Notes: generated by a model not told the origin, from the letters alone. Shown: positions 1 through 9,995, counted from the first letter of the stretch. The stretch is DNA of 64,000 bases from Formivibrio sp. (GCA_031291275.1 JARLJJ010000633.1:1-64000), one strand, 5' to 3'. Translations and numbers: made by a program.

Positions 1-1
1 C

Positions 2-1654
2 TCTCGGAATGTGATGGCTGATGGTATGTCCATTGGTTCTTCATATGTAGAACAATATGCACCTGAACCGAAAAAAGGATGGCTGACTGAAGCACAAGCT
101 GTGGGTACCGTGTTGCGCAATTTCTTTTCTTCAAACAGTCTTCATTCCGAAGACCATTATCCGAGCACTTTAAACTCGCAAGGATCGGATAGTTTCGCCA
201 TAGACAATACGGCCTCTACGCTAGTTAATTCCATTCATTTATTCCAGCAATCAAGCATCCCTGATGCGGCAGGGATGCTGACCGAAGAGGGCGGGATACG
301 TAATCTTATTTTGGAACGTCGGGATGAACTTAGCGAGATGAGTCGCGATGCCGATGAACAGATGATCATCGACATAGTGGCAATGTTGTTTGAATTTATC
401 CTACGTGATACGGAAGTGCCCGCGGAGGTTCGCGCTCAGTTAGGGCGTTTGCAGTTCCTTGTATTGAAAGTTGCGTTGCATGACCCTGCTCTTTTTACGC
501 AGGAAAATCATCCGGCGCGCATGCTGGTCAATCGGATTGGCTCCATCGTGCAGGCATTGCAAGAACAGGATCCAGATGGAGAACGGGTGACCACGGAAAT
601 CTGTCGCATTGTAGAGGAACTCCTTTCGGATTTAACCGGGGATGTATCCCTGTTTTCCCAGATGCTGGACGAGTTTGACGAATTTGCGGCCAGGGAGTTG
701 CGCAAGGCTGACTCGCAGATCGATCGTGCTGTGTCCGTAGTGGAAAAAGTCGAAAACAGGACACTTGAATTTGCCCGTACGACGGCAATGATTGCCAATG
801 CATTGTCCACGTTGAAAGTTGACGACTATTTGCACGATTTCTTGGTTAATACCTGGGCGCGGGTCATTGAACGCTCCAGTCGCACCGATCCGGATCAGGC
901 CAAGTCGTTCCGGCTTCTGGTGCCTGATTTGATCTGGAGTATCGCGCCAAAACCGGATGAAAATGACCGGAAAGAATTATTCGGACTGATACCTGTTTTG
1001 CTCAATATGCTACGTGAAGGCTTGACCTTGTTGGGCTGGACGGCGCCAGAGCGGCAAGTGTTTATCGACTGGCTTGTGGATTCGCATCGGCATGCCTTGC
1101 GTGCAACAACAGTGTCCGCACAGTTGCCTCCACGAAGCTTTGTTGATGCACATTTCCGTCAGTTTGTAGATGCATGTCCAACTGAACTTTTGTATCCAAA
1201 TACGGCTGAAATTCAACCTGTGCTGGATGGGAAATTACTGGAAGAAGCCATTAATGAAATGGAGATTCAACTGAATTCACTGGATCATCTGCTTGTTCTC
1301 GATATGGAAGAGCATGATGAAAATTCAATGAAAACCTTGTCTGGTGAAAGTAAGGAGATCTGTCTGGAAGATATTTTTGATCGCATGCGCCGTGGTGTCC
1401 CGATTGAAATGACACTGGATCGAGAACCTACACGAGCGCGTTTGAATTGGATAAGCCCAGCAGCGACTAACTTGGTGCTTAGTATTGAGAACCAACTCAT
1501 CCCTTCGGTGATTAGCGTAAAGGCGTTTCGTCGGCTCTTTGCCGTTAACCGGATACGTTTTCTGGAAGATGCCCCGTTGTTCGAACGTGCCGTGCATGCC
1601 CTGCTGGCTTCTGCCGACCATCTTGATCACCAAGCTGAATCTCTGGCTGCTTGA
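2..1654 (+). CDS. DUF1631 family protein, C-terminal part
   Basis: The reading frame is open to the left edge, so the gene begins outside the window; the GTG/ATG at 11/14 is probably internal. About 550 residues are visible, against roughly 750 or more usual for DUF1631 proteins of beta- and gammaproteobacteria. The family signature of alternating acidic helices (IDIVAMLFEFIL, LGRLQFLVLKVAL, HPARMLVNRIG) lies near residues 120-180. The protein looks cytosolic and helical, with no membrane segment. The molecular function of this family is not established. It ends 11 nt before the convergent stop of the NlpC/P60 gene. Confidence 0.8.
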   Translation, partial: SRNVMADGMSIGSSYVEQYAPEPKKGWLTEAQAVGTVLRNFFSSNSLHSEDHYPSTLNSQGSDSFAIDNTASTLVNSIHLFQQSSIPDAAGMLTEEGGIRNLILERRDELSEMSRDADEQMIIDIVAMLFEFILRDTEVPAEVRAQLGRLQFLVLKVALHDPALFTQENHPARMLVNRIGSIVQALQEQDPDGERVTTEICRIVEELLSDLTGDVSLFSQMLDEFDEFAARELRKADSQIDRAVSVVEKVENRTLEFARTTAMIANALSTLKVDDYLHDFLVNTWARVIERSSRTDPDQAKSFRLLVPDLIWSIAPKPDENDRKELFGLIPVLLNMLREGLTLLGWTAPERQVFIDWLVDSHRHALRATTVSAQLPPRSFVDAHFRQFVDACPTELLYPNTAEIQPVLDGKLLEEAINEMEIQLNSLDHLLVLDMEEHDENSMKTLSGESKEICLEDIFDRMRRGVPIEMTLDREPTRARLNWISPAATNLVLSIENQLIPSVISVKAFRRLFAVNRIRFLEDAPLFERAVHALLASADHLDHQAESLAA

Positions 1655-1665
1655 TGATTTATGCC

Positions 1666-2544
1666 TCAGCGTTTTTTCTTTTTTGAGGGACTTGGTTTCT
1701 TGTTGGCTGGACGATGAGTGTTTTGCGTTGGGTGAGCAATCTTTTTTGCTTTGCTTGCAGTTTTTGCGACAGAGGGCTTGCTGCTAGAGCAGATCGTTTG
1801 GGTGATTTTCTTGCCCTTGCGCTTTAAGACGACTTTGCGGCAACTTTTATTTTCCGCCGAGACCGATACAGAGGCTTGGGATGGCGCTCGCGCCGGACGA
1901 TTCTGCAGCAGCGCCTGGACGTCGATGTTTTCATTATCAAGCTCACTCATCCGCCGGGCGCCATCAAATCGCGAAGTCCAATATTTGTCATCCAGGTTAG
2001 ACACTTCAATGTGGCTACCTGTCCGTGGGGAGTGGATGAAACGATTGTCCCCCAGGTAGATGCCAACGTGCGAAAACCGGCGTTTGAGTGTGTTAAAGAA
2101 CACCAGGTCGCCCGGTTTCAGTTCGTCTTTGTCAATAGGATCACCTGTCCGGCTCATGCCTAACGCTGTACGGGGCAGTGCGATATTAAGTGCGTTCTGA
2201 AATACGTAGCGAATGAACCCACTGCAATCCAGGCCGGATTCAGGGGTGTTGCCGCCCCATTTATATTTCACTCCGATCAGACTCATGGCGGAAAGCAGTA
2301 GATCCTGCGCAGGTGCGTAATCGGTTGCCACCTTGCGCGTCGTTTGACTTGCGGCCGGTTTTCGAGGTTTTGTCGCTGGTTCTGATGCGGCAGTGGCTGT
2401 GCTTTCTGTCGAAGGCACAAGGTTTGTGGCGGGTCGAGTAACGTCTATGCTTCCCGCTGTTGCAGAGGCATTCAGTTCATCCGCATGAGGGGAGTGCATG
2501 GCCAGGACAGAGATGAGTGCAGCCATAGTAAGATGGAATTTCAT
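1666..2544 (-). CDS. NlpC/P60 family cell-wall hydrolase (C40 peptidase)
   Basis: 292 aa with an N-terminal signal peptide (hydrophobic stretch at residues 6-17, likely cut near residue 21), so it is predicted to act in the periplasm. A Pro/Thr/Ala-rich linker leads to an NlpC/P60 domain at about residues 76-200. Catalytic Cys107 lies in GLDCSGF, the catalytic His159 in SHVGIYLG, and a third polar residue is expected near His171. Such enzymes cut peptidoglycan stem peptides. The last 60 residues are very rich in Lys/Ser/Pro, perhaps for binding anionic wall polymers. It is monocistronic and convergent with the DUF1631 gene. Confidence 0.9.
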   Translation of the reverse strand: MKFHLTMAALISVLAMHSPHADELNASATAGSIDVTRPATNLVPSTESTATAASEPATKPRKPAASQTTRKVATDYAPAQDLLLSAMSLIGVKYKWGGNTPESGLDCSGFIRYVFQNALNIALPRTALGMSRTGDPIDKDELKPGDLVFFNTLKRRFSHVGIYLGDNRFIHSPRTGSHIEVSNLDDKYWTSRFDGARRMSELDNENIDVQALLQNRPARAPSQASVSVSAENKSCRKVVLKRKGKKITQTICSSSKPSVAKTASKAKKIAHPTQNTHRPANKKPSPSKKKKR

Positions 2545-2768
2545 GGGCTGAACTGTAACGGCGCGACCAAATACTGTAAAGACTTATGGCCACTTTAAAA
2601 ACACGGGGGTCACGTTTAAGCGCCTGGTAGTTGAAAGAATTAGTATCATTTTTTTATGGAAAAACAACGTTTTTGCATCAAATTGCATCTTGCATGCAAG
2701 GTTCTCGCTGCCTGTTTCGATGGCCTGTTAAAATCAAATCAACATTTTCAACTTGGACAGGCTGACCC

Positions 2769-4457
2769 ATGCTCAAGGAAACTTTCCACGTCGTCCGTGA
2801 TCTGCCACGAGTACGTGACATCATTACCATTCTGGTTCGCCATGGCATGGGAAATCTGGTGCAGCGGCTGGGATTGGCCAAAGGCATCGAAAAAGCGGGA
2901 GACCTGCTGCATATCCCTGGTAATCATGAAATCGAGGCAGTTGAGCCAGAAGTACGCATGCGTCGGGTACTTGAGGAGCTTGGACCAACCTTTATCAAAT
3001 TAGGGCAGGTTCTGGCTACTCGGGTTGATATGTTTCCCCCTGAGTGGATCGCTGAGTTTGAGAAGCTACAAAGTGACGCTCCAGCCACTTCGTTTTCAGA
3101 ATTGTTGCCTGAGTTGCAACGGGTTTTGAGGTGTGATCCTGCGGAGATTTTCGCGGAACTGGATCCAATGCCCATCGGGTCCGCTTCAATTGCCCAGGTT
3201 CACCGCGCGCTTTTGAAAAATGGCGAAGAGGTGGTTTTAAAAATCCGCCGCCCAGGCATTATTCCCAAGATCGAGGCCGACCTGCGGGTATTACGTCATA
3301 TTGCAACCTTGGCTGAGTTTGAATTTCCTGAAATGCGTCGGTATCAACCAGGAAAGATCGTCGATGAATTTGCTAAATCACTAAAACGAGAACTTAATTT
3401 CTTGACTGAAGCGCGTCACTTGGAGCGATTCACGCAAAACTTTATCGGCAATCAAGAAATCGAAATCCCTCATATCTACAAGGAGTGGACCTCTGAAAGT
3501 TTAATGGTGCAAAGCTACGTAGGAGGTATACCTGGAAATGAGTTGGCCTCAGTTGATGCCGCAGGACTGGATCGCAAGGTGCTGGCCGCTCGGGGTGCCA
3601 ATGCCGTGCTCAAAATGGTGCTGATTGATGGGTATTTTCATGCGGATCCGCACCCGGGTAATGTCAAATACTTACCGGGAAATCGGGTGGCTTTTCTTGA
3701 TTTTGGCATGGTTGGCCGGTTACCCCATCCTCGTCGCGACCAAATTGTTGATCTTTTGGCTGCGCTCTCTCAGCGCGATGAGCACGGTATCCTAAATGTG
3801 TTACTGGAGTGGACTGGCGATGCAGTTGTCGATGAGGAAAAACTCGCTGCAGATATTGCGGATTTTATTTTCAATTATGAAAATTTAGCGCTCAAGGAAA
3901 TCCAGTTTGGCGCGTTGCTCAACGATATTGTCACATTATCGCGAGAGCACGAGTTGATGCTGCCTGCAGATCTCACCTTGTTGTTCAAGACTCTGATCTC
4001 ATTGGAAGGTTTGGGGCGGCAACTAGACCCGGATTTTCAGATGGTGCCGCATTTAACTCCCTTCGTGAAACAGGTGATCGTCGCACGCTACAACCCCGCT
4101 ACGTTGCTCAAGCGTGGTAAGGATGGCATGTTGGAAGCGTTACATGTGCTGGCAGGGGTTCCCAAGGATATCGGCAAGCTAGTCAAACAAGCGCGGCGTG
4201 GCAATTTGCGTATTGATCTTGATCTGAAACGGCTTGATCATTTTGGGTCGCAAATGACGCGCAGCGCCAATCGCTTAACCATGGGCATTGTGACTGGCGC
4301 GATGATGATTGGCTCTGCGATTATCTCGACAGTACGGGGAGGCCCAACTTTCTTTGGATTGCCGCTATTGGGCTTTCTGGGCTTTCTGTTCGCATTTCTG
4401 GTAACGCTTTGGTTGGTCGTTGCAATCTGGATTTCAGGCAAGGAAGACGAGCGCTGA
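2769..4457 (+). CDS. AarF/ABC1/UbiB kinase family protein
   Basis: 562 aa atypical kinase of the UbiB/ABC1 family. Visible motifs in order: KxGQ (Lys77-Gln80 in FIKLGQ), the Ala-rich nucleotide loop (GSASIAQVH), the lysine strand (VVLKIRRPG), the ELNFLTEA segment, the catalytic-loop-like HADPHPGN and the metal-binding DFGMVGRL. Two C-terminal transmembrane helices (about residues 500-555) are typical of the family. UbiB proteins support ubiquinone biosynthesis through ATPase activity. This copy stands alone rather than in a ubiE-ubiJ-ubiB operon, so it may be a paralogue. The start fits family length. Confidence 0.85.
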   Translation: MLKETFHVVRDLPRVRDIITILVRHGMGNLVQRLGLAKGIEKAGDLLHIPGNHEIEAVEPEVRMRRVLEELGPTFIKLGQVLATRVDMFPPEWIAEFEKLQSDAPATSFSELLPELQRVLRCDPAEIFAELDPMPIGSASIAQVHRALLKNGEEVVLKIRRPGIIPKIEADLRVLRHIATLAEFEFPEMRRYQPGKIVDEFAKSLKRELNFLTEARHLERFTQNFIGNQEIEIPHIYKEWTSESLMVQSYVGGIPGNELASVDAAGLDRKVLAARGANAVLKMVLIDGYFHADPHPGNVKYLPGNRVAFLDFGMVGRLPHPRRDQIVDLLAALSQRDEHGILNVLLEWTGDAVVDEEKLAADIADFIFNYENLALKEIQFGALLNDIVTLSREHELMLPADLTLLFKTLISLEGLGRQLDPDFQMVPHLTPFVKQVIVARYNPATLLKRGKDGMLEALHVLAGVPKDIGKLVKQARRGNLRIDLDLKRLDHFGSQMTRSANRLTMGIVTGAMMIGSAIISTVRGGPTFFGLPLLGFLGFLFAFLVTLWLVVAIWISGKEDER

Positions 4458-4465
4458 TCGAGTTT

Positions 4466-4930
4466 CTAAGCCTTGCCAGAAAAACCCTGTTGCCGCCAAG
4501 CCTCAAAAATTGTAATTGCCACTGCATTGGAAAGATTCAGACTGCGATTGTCTGGACGCATCGGTAAACGTATCCGCTGTTCTGGTGGGAAAATGGTTAA
4601 AAGTGTTTCCGGCAGGCCTCGCGTTTCGGGTCCAAACACAAAAACATCCCCTTCTTCATAGGCGACCTGATCGTAACGTGTTGCACCTTTCGTCGTTGCG
4701 GCAAAAAAACGGTGCCCCGCCAACTCATTCTGGCAATCCTCCCAGGATTCGTGAATACGCATCTGGGCGAATTCATGGTAATCGAGTCCCGCGCGTCGCA
4801 TCCGGGCATCATTCAGAGGAAAACCCAGCGGTTTGACAAGATGCAGGGTGGCGCCTGTGTTGGCGGCTAACCGGATGATGTTGCCTGTATTTGGGGGGAT
4901 TTCAGGTTGAAATAGGACGATGTGAAACAT
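4466..4930 (-). CDS. trmL: tRNA (cytidine(34)-2'-O)-methyltransferase
   Basis: SPOUT-class methyltransferase of 154 aa, the normal TrmL length. It methylates the ribose of the wobble base 34 of tRNA-Leu isoacceptors using S-adenosylmethionine. Visible features are the N-terminal NTGNIIRLAANTG motif and the C-terminal knot segment with FGPETRGLP and RSLNLSNAVAI, which form the cofactor-binding trefoil knot. I prefer the start at MFHIVLFQPEIP (4930); an upstream in-frame ATG at 4939 would add three residues. It is convergent with the UbiB-family gene, with an 8-bp gap and no obvious terminator. Confidence 0.92.
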   Translation of the reverse strand: MFHIVLFQPEIPPNTGNIIRLAANTGATLHLVKPLGFPLNDARMRRAGLDYHEFAQMRIHESWEDCQNELAGHRFFAATTKGATRYDQVAYEEGDVFVFGPETRGLPETLLTIFPPEQRIRLPMRPDNRSLNLSNAVAITIFEAWRQQGFSGKA

Positions 4931-5075
4931 GGCGGGCAATGGGCTTGGGTCGTGTTTGAGTGGTTGACGCAGATTTTACTCTGATTTTTGGTAAGGATAT
5001 GGAGTGCTTGCGCCATGGATGGCTGGCAACTGCTAGAATTACCGGTTACCCGTTAATCAACCTGTTCGCAATTCC

Positions 5076-5930
5076 ATGAAAAATACTGCCACGCTTTTGG
5101 TGAGCTGCCCGGATCAAAAGGGTATCTCTGCCGCGATTGCCAACTTTCTTCTGACTTATAACGCCAATATTGTCGATTCCAACCAGCACCAAGATGATAG
5201 CGAGTCGCTATTCCTGATGCGCGTGGAATGGGATCTATCGGATTTCACCTTGAATATGGATGCGTTCGCTTCGGCTTTTCAGCCCATCGCTGATAGGTTC
5301 GGAATGCGCTGGCGCGTGGCTCTTTCAAGTGCTCGGCCGAAAATGGCAATTTTTGTGTCGAAATATGACCATTGTTTTGCTGATTTATTACATCGCTACC
5401 ATGGCGGTGAGTTGCACTGCGAAATACCTTTGGTAATTTCCAATCATGAGGACTGCCGACCCTTGGCAGACTTCTACGGCGTGCCGTTTCATGTTGTAGA
5501 AATGAATAAAGAAAATAAACAGGCTGCGGAAAGAAAACAGAGGGAGTTGTTAGACGCAGCAGGGGTCGATCTGATCGTCCTGGCGCGTTACATGCAGGTG
5601 TTGTCGCATGAGTTTACTGCGGCATATCCCAAGCGAATTATTAATATCCATCACAGCTTTCTGCCGGCATTCGAGGGAGCGAAACCTTATCACCGTGCGT
5701 TTGCACGAGGTGTGAAGCTGATCGGTGCAACTAGCCATTATGTGACGGAAGTTCTGGATGATGGGCCGATCATTGAGCAAGATGTGACTCGAATTTCCCA
5801 TCGTGATGATGTTGAAGACCTTGTTCAGCATGGGCGAGACCTCGAAAGAATTGTGCTTTCTCGCGCAGTTCGTTGGCATTTGGATAATCGCGTGCTTGTA
5901 TACGCTAACAAGACGGTTATTTTTTCGTGA
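5076..5930 (+). CDS. purU: Formyltetrahydrofolate deformylase
   Basis: 284 aa. It hydrolyses 10-formyl-THF to THF and formate, supplying formate for purine synthesis and balancing one-carbon pools. An N-terminal ACT domain (residues 5-80, LLVSCPDQKGISAAIANFL) is followed by a formyltransferase-like catalytic domain (about 90-284) with the NIHHSFLPAFEGAKPY motif and the DDGPIIEQD catalytic aspartate region. Length is normal for PurU. Its stop codon overlaps the ATG of the next membrane-protein gene (TGATG), which suggests translational coupling. Confidence 0.95.
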   Translation: MKNTATLLVSCPDQKGISAAIANFLLTYNANIVDSNQHQDDSESLFLMRVEWDLSDFTLNMDAFASAFQPIADRFGMRWRVALSSARPKMAIFVSKYDHCFADLLHRYHGGELHCEIPLVISNHEDCRPLADFYGVPFHVVEMNKENKQAAERKQRELLDAAGVDLIVLARYMQVLSHEFTAAYPKRIINIHHSFLPAFEGAKPYHRAFARGVKLIGATSHYVTEVLDDGPIIEQDVTRISHRDDVEDLVQHGRDLERIVLSRAVRWHLDNRVLVYANKTVIFS

Positions 5931-6484
5931 TGCCGAAATTTGTTCGCGATGCGCTCGATTTACTGCGCTTTAGATTTTATCCTTTAAAGCATTACGTTTA
6001 TCCCGCATGGCAGCCGCTTGCCTGGTTGCTCTTGGTTGGCATTGTCGGAGGATTAGCTGCGCAGGAGTTCCAGGCAGATATTCTGGAGAGGATTTTGTTT
6101 TTTGCAGGACTTAACCTGGTTGAGACGATGTTGATGTCAACCTGGTTGATGGTCTGGTGGCGATGGATATTAAAAAGACCAATTTCTGGCAGCCTATTCC
6201 CACTGGTGGTGCTGGCAAGTTCTGCGCAGTTATTTGAACCCTTGATACAGTTGTTTCCAGACAACCTCGCGATGGTCTTGGCATTGCCGTTAGCGATTTA
6301 TGGATTGTGTGTGCTGGTTGCCGGGGTTGCAGCTGCTTTGGCTGAGCGTCGTCTTTTTGTTGTATTGGCGATTATGGCTTATTTGCCGGTAGCCCTGACT
6401 TTGCTGCACTTGGCTACGACACTGGCCCTGAATTTAGGATGGATCGTTTTAGATGTTACGACTTTGCCGGCGACGACGCCTTGA
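5930..6484 (+). CDS. Small integral membrane protein of unknown function
   Basis: About 184 aa starting at the ATG that overlaps the purU stop codon (a GTG one codon upstream is also open). Four to five hydrophobic segments are visible (around residues 25-45, 60-80, 90-105, 120-140 and 145-175), so it is an inner-membrane protein. It resembles Yip1/DUF-type membrane proteins in general character, but I do not recognise a specific family. Coupling to purU suggests co-expression, not necessarily a shared pathway. It ends 19 nt before the convergent stop of the histidine kinase. Confidence 0.75.
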   Translation: MPKFVRDALDLLRFRFYPLKHYVYPAWQPLAWLLLVGIVGGLAAQEFQADILERILFFAGLNLVETMLMSTWLMVWWRWILKRPISGSLFPLVVLASSAQLFEPLIQLFPDNLAMVLALPLAIYGLCVLVAGVAAALAERRLFVVLAIMAYLPVALTLLHLATTLALNLGWIVLDVTTLPATTP

Positions 6485-6503
6485 ATATGGTGTCAGTGCT
6501 TTT

Positions 6504-7877
6504 TTAATGGGGTAATTCAATTCGGACGATCAGCCCGTGTGGAATGGCGTCACGCAGGCTGACTGTACCGCCATGGCGTTCGGCGATTTCTCTGACAATG
6601 GCCATACCCAAGCCGCAGCCGCTGCCATCTTGCTGGCGGCGATAAAAGCGCTCAAAAACGCGTTGTTTGTCGCTGTCTGGAATGCCAGGGCCATCATCTT
6701 CAACTTCCACGATGAAATGGCCTTTTTGTTCCTGCAATCTGACGGTGACGCAGCTTCCTCGTGGAATGTATTTGATCGCGTTCTCCACCAAGTTCACAAA
6801 CAACTCGCGTAATAGAACTGAATTCCCCTCGATCCAAGCCTCATTCAACGTGCTTTCACACCCAAGATCAATGCCTGCAGCCAAGGCGCGTGGCACGGCT
6901 TCTGCCGTCAGTTCGCGAATTAAACGAGCCAGATCCATGTGGACGCGCAGAATGCTTGATTGATTGCCGGGTTCGGATCTTGCGAGAGTGAGTAATTGAT
7001 TGACAAGGTGAATGCTGCGTGTGGCGCTGGTGTGAACCAAGGCAAGCCGCTCACTTTGAAATTCTGAAGTGGATTCTCGCATGGCTAATTCGGTTTGAGA
7101 TTTGAGTCCCGCCAACGGAGTACGAAGTTGGTGCGCGGCATCGCCAATAAAGTGCCGCTGTCTATCAATGCTTTCACCCGCGCTCACCAGAAGATGATTT
7201 AGTGCGCCAAACAGGGTAACGAGTTCCTGTGGTGCATCGCCGATATCCAATGGTGAGAGATCTTGTGGTTTGCGGGATTCGAGAAGTTGCTGAAGTCGCT
7301 TGAATGGTCTCAGTCCGCGGCCGATCCCCCACCAGACGAGTGCGGATGTGGTTAGGATAAGTAATGCCAACGGGATAACCATGGCAAGAAAAAGATCGCG
7401 ATACAAATGCTGTTGTGCGTCGTGACTTTTAGCCACTTGCACGGTCAGCCATTTTCGCCCCTCTGATGTATCGATGGGTTGAACCAGCGCAATGGCGCGC
7501 AGTTCCTCACCGTTTACTTGCTCGGTATAAAAAACACGTTGTGGGCCTGCACCGTGATTGGGGACGGAAAATTTCAAGTTGCCAAACAATAGCCCGCCAG
7601 GCATGAGATATGCTGAATAGTAAACAGGCTCACCGCTGGATTCGGACAATAACGTACTGGCGTTTTTGGAAAGCGCACTATTGGGGTAAGCGTTATCAGG
7701 ATGCACCATAGCCGCAAGAGCACGCGCTGATTGTTGAAGGCTTTCATCAATCAGTTGATCAGCATAATGGAGCGCGACTTGGTAGGAAAGTGCAGCGCCC
7801 ATTAGCCAGAATGCCAATTGCGGGATTAGCAGCCAAAGTAGTAGCTGCCTGCGAAGGGATGGTTTACAGCGTTGCAC
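6504..7877 (-). CDS. Two-component sensor histidine kinase (OmpR-partner class)
   Basis: 457 aa membrane kinase resembling the QseC/TctE group. TM1 is at about residues 14-32, a periplasmic sensor region at 33-160 and TM2 at about 163-185. The HisKA dimerisation domain carries the phosphorylated His in GDAAHQLRTPLAG. The ATPase domain has the N box (NLVENAIKY), G1 (DDGPGIP) and G2 (GCGLGMAIV). Its start overlaps the 3' end of the response regulator by 14 nt, so the pair is co-translated. The stimulus cannot be read from the sequence; no obvious target operon lies beside it. Confidence 0.92.
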   Translation of the reverse strand: MQRCKPSLRRQLLLWLLIPQLAFWLMGAALSYQVALHYADQLIDESLQQSARALAAMVHPDNAYPNSALSKNASTLLSESSGEPVYYSAYLMPGGLLFGNLKFSVPNHGAGPQRVFYTEQVNGEELRAIALVQPIDTSEGRKWLTVQVAKSHDAQQHLYRDLFLAMVIPLALLILTTSALVWWGIGRGLRPFKRLQQLLESRKPQDLSPLDIGDAPQELVTLFGALNHLLVSAGESIDRQRHFIGDAAHQLRTPLAGLKSQTELAMRESTSEFQSERLALVHTSATRSIHLVNQLLTLARSEPGNQSSILRVHMDLARLIRELTAEAVPRALAAGIDLGCESTLNEAWIEGNSVLLRELFVNLVENAIKYIPRGSCVTVRLQEQKGHFIVEVEDDGPGIPDSDKQRVFERFYRRQQDGSGCGLGMAIVREIAERHGGTVSLRDAIPHGLIVRIELPH

Positions 7878-8562
7878 CCTGCATGCCTGCTTGCTGCTTT
7901 TCGAGCAGGTAGCCCAAGCCGCGAATGGTTCGGATTACTACGCCGCAGGGTTCCAATTTTTTACGGAGGCGGTGAACATAAACCTCAATTGCATTGAGCC
8001 CAACTTCTGCGTGGTCACTACCTAGTTCGGCAACGATCTGTTCTTTTGTAACCACACGATCAATATTGCCCATCAAAATTTCAAGTACGGTGAGTTCGCG
8101 AGCAGAAAGATCCAGTGGGGTGTCATTGCACCAAGCACGCTGTCCTGCACGGTCGAGACGCAGATTGCCTAGTTGTTGCACAGACTGGGGCAGTATCTGG
8201 CTGCGACGCAGTAGTGCGCGCAGGCGGGCTTCCAGTTCGGCAAATTCAAATGGTTTGGCAATGTAATCGTCAGCGCCAGCATCCAATCCGGCCACGCGGT
8301 CTTCCAAGCCATCAAGCGCTGTCAGGATCAGGATGGGCAGTGATGGTTTATGCTGACGGACATTACGCAAAACAGCTAGCCCGTCCATATTGGGTAGCCC
8401 AATATCAAGTACGACAACGTCATAGTCGTTGTGCAACAGAATTTGCAGAGCAAGTGCACCGTCATTAACACAGTCCACTTGAAAATCAGCCTGACAAAGG
8501 CTGGTTTTAAGCGCATCTGCGAGAATCAGATCATCTTCAGCCAGAAAAAGCCGTGTGGCCAT
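7864..8562 (-). CDS. OmpR-family response regulator
   Basis: 232 aa from the ATG at 8562, preceded by AAGGGGAC at good spacing; longer in-frame starts up to 8628 lack such a site. The receiver domain has the phosphoacceptor Asp in VVVLDIGLP, acidic residues AEDD near the N terminus and Lys in AKPF. A winged-helix DNA-binding domain occupies the last 100 residues (LDLSARELTVLEILM, VEVYVHRLRKKL-like). It is the partner of the overlapping sensor kinase and probably autoregulates the pair; no operator was recognised. Confidence 0.93.
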   Translation of the reverse strand: MATRLFLAEDDLILADALKTSLCQADFQVDCVNDGALALQILLHNDYDVVVLDIGLPNMDGLAVLRNVRQHKPSLPILILTALDGLEDRVAGLDAGADDYIAKPFEFAELEARLRALLRRSQILPQSVQQLGNLRLDRAGQRAWCNDTPLDLSARELTVLEILMGNIDRVVTKEQIVAELGSDHAEVGLNAIEVYVHRLRKKLEPCGVVIRTIRGLGYLLEKQQAGMQGATL

Positions 8563-8630
8563 TTTTGTCCCCTTCATTGTAAGATTAAGCTTACCGATGA
8601 GTGTAGCGCCAATTCGGGGAAATCCCAAGA

Positions 8631-9734
8631 TTATTTTTTTGCACCGATTTTCAATGCGTATGTAAGGGTTTGATTAACCATATTTTTTTGCGTTGATGGA
8701 TTAAAACTATCTGCTAGCCAGCCGTTCATCTCCAGGCAAACACGGTGACCAAGCGCTGCAATCCAATCAGGTCGGTCATTGAGTGCTGGGATGTAGCGAT
8801 ATTCCCCGCCTCCAGCTGCCAGAAAGGTTTGCTTACCTTCAAGTGCGATTTCTTCCAGTGTTTCCAGGCAGTCGGCAACGAATCCTGGGCAGATGACATC
8901 GAGCTTTGCCGTCTTTCTTTTTCCTATACTGTTGAGCATATTTTCGGTGCTGGGTTCAAACCATTTTGCTCGGCCAAAACGCGACTGAAACGATACGCTG
9001 TATTCGGTTTTATCCAGTTGTAGAACTTCAGCAAGCAGTCGAGCAGTCTTTTGGCAGTGGCAGAAATAGGGGTCGCCGCGCTCTAACGTGTAACGTGGGG
9101 CGCCGTGGAAGCTCATCAATAGATGATCACCCCGACCATTTCTATACCAGTGTTCCCGCACGCTTGCAGCAAGTGCTGAAAGATAGCCAGGGTCGTCGTG
9201 AAATGACTTCACAATGCGCAGTGCTGGTTGATTGCGGATTTTCGCCATTACTTTACCCATAGCATCGACCACACTTGCTGTGGTGCTGGCGGCATATTGT
9301 GGATAGAGCGGAACAAGCAAAAGACGGTCGCAGCCAGCGGCTTTTAACTTGTTGATTGCAGATTCAATGGACGGGCTACCATAGCGCATGGCCATTTCAA
9401 CAAGCAAGGGCTCTGCTACATTTTCCCCTAGCCATCCTTTGAGTAGCTTGGCCTGTTTTTCAGTCCAGACCCGCAAGGGGGAGCCTTCATTGCTCCAGAT
9501 GGCTGCATATTTTGCCGCTGATTTTTTGGGACGGGTATTTAATATGATGCCGTGCAGTATTAACCACCAGGGCAGGCGCGGGATTTCTACAACTCGCCGG
9601 TCAGATAAAAACTCAGCAAGGTAGCGTTTAACTGCTGCAGGGGTAGGAGCTTCGGGGGTGCCAAGGTTGACCAGGAGTACACCTATCTTGCGGGCACTAT
9701 CGTGGCGGAATTCTGGTTCTTTCAGGTAGCGCAT
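8631..9734 (-). CDS. hemH: Ferrochelatase
   Basis: 367 aa. It inserts Fe(II) into protoporphyrin IX at the membrane face, the last step of protohaem synthesis. The start at MRYLKEPEFR (9734) has an upstream AAGGAATCC; the frame is open 20 codons further but without a better site. Family motifs seen are VLLVNLGTPEAPT near the N terminus, LLMSFHGAPRYTLERGDPY with the catalytic His, and SFQSRFGRAKWFEP. Cysteines in the FCHCQKT segment are typical of the family. It lies downstream of the divergent phosphate transporter region and upstream of the response regulator, probably as its own unit. Confidence 0.96.
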   Translation of the reverse strand: MRYLKEPEFRHDSARKIGVLLVNLGTPEAPTPAAVKRYLAEFLSDRRVVEIPRLPWWLILHGIILNTRPKKSAAKYAAIWSNEGSPLRVWTEKQAKLLKGWLGENVAEPLLVEMAMRYGSPSIESAINKLKAAGCDRLLLVPLYPQYAASTTASVVDAMGKVMAKIRNQPALRIVKSFHDDPGYLSALAASVREHWYRNGRGDHLLMSFHGAPRYTLERGDPYFCHCQKTARLLAEVLQLDKTEYSVSFQSRFGRAKWFEPSTENMLNSIGKRKTAKLDVICPGFVADCLETLEEIALEGKQTFLAAGGGEYRYIPALNDRPDWIAALGHRVCLEMNGWLADSFNPSTQKNMVNQTLTYALKIGAKK

Positions 9735-9960
9735 AACGTTGGATTCCTTGCAAACAAAGGAGCGATCTGCAGCATGACCGCTGTGCACCACCATCGTGAT
9801 CTGCTGGGCAATTTATTAAATCTGAAAATGTCTTGGAAGATGCTGAATGATTCGAAATATCGTGGTACAACGCATTGTATCGGATCAACGATTTGGATTG
9901 ACGATTCCCCAATGAAATTATCGATGCGACGAGAGATTGGGCATGATTGCTACGGAATAA

Positions 9961-9995
9961 AATAACGGCGCGGAGAGTGACTCAGCGCCGTTATT
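9961..9995 (-). terminator. Rho-independent terminator of pit
   Basis: A perfect 11-bp stem (AATAACGGCGC / GCGCCGTTATT) with a 13-nt loop. On the minus strand it is followed by TTATTTTATT and lies just after the pit stop codon. Confidence 0.8.
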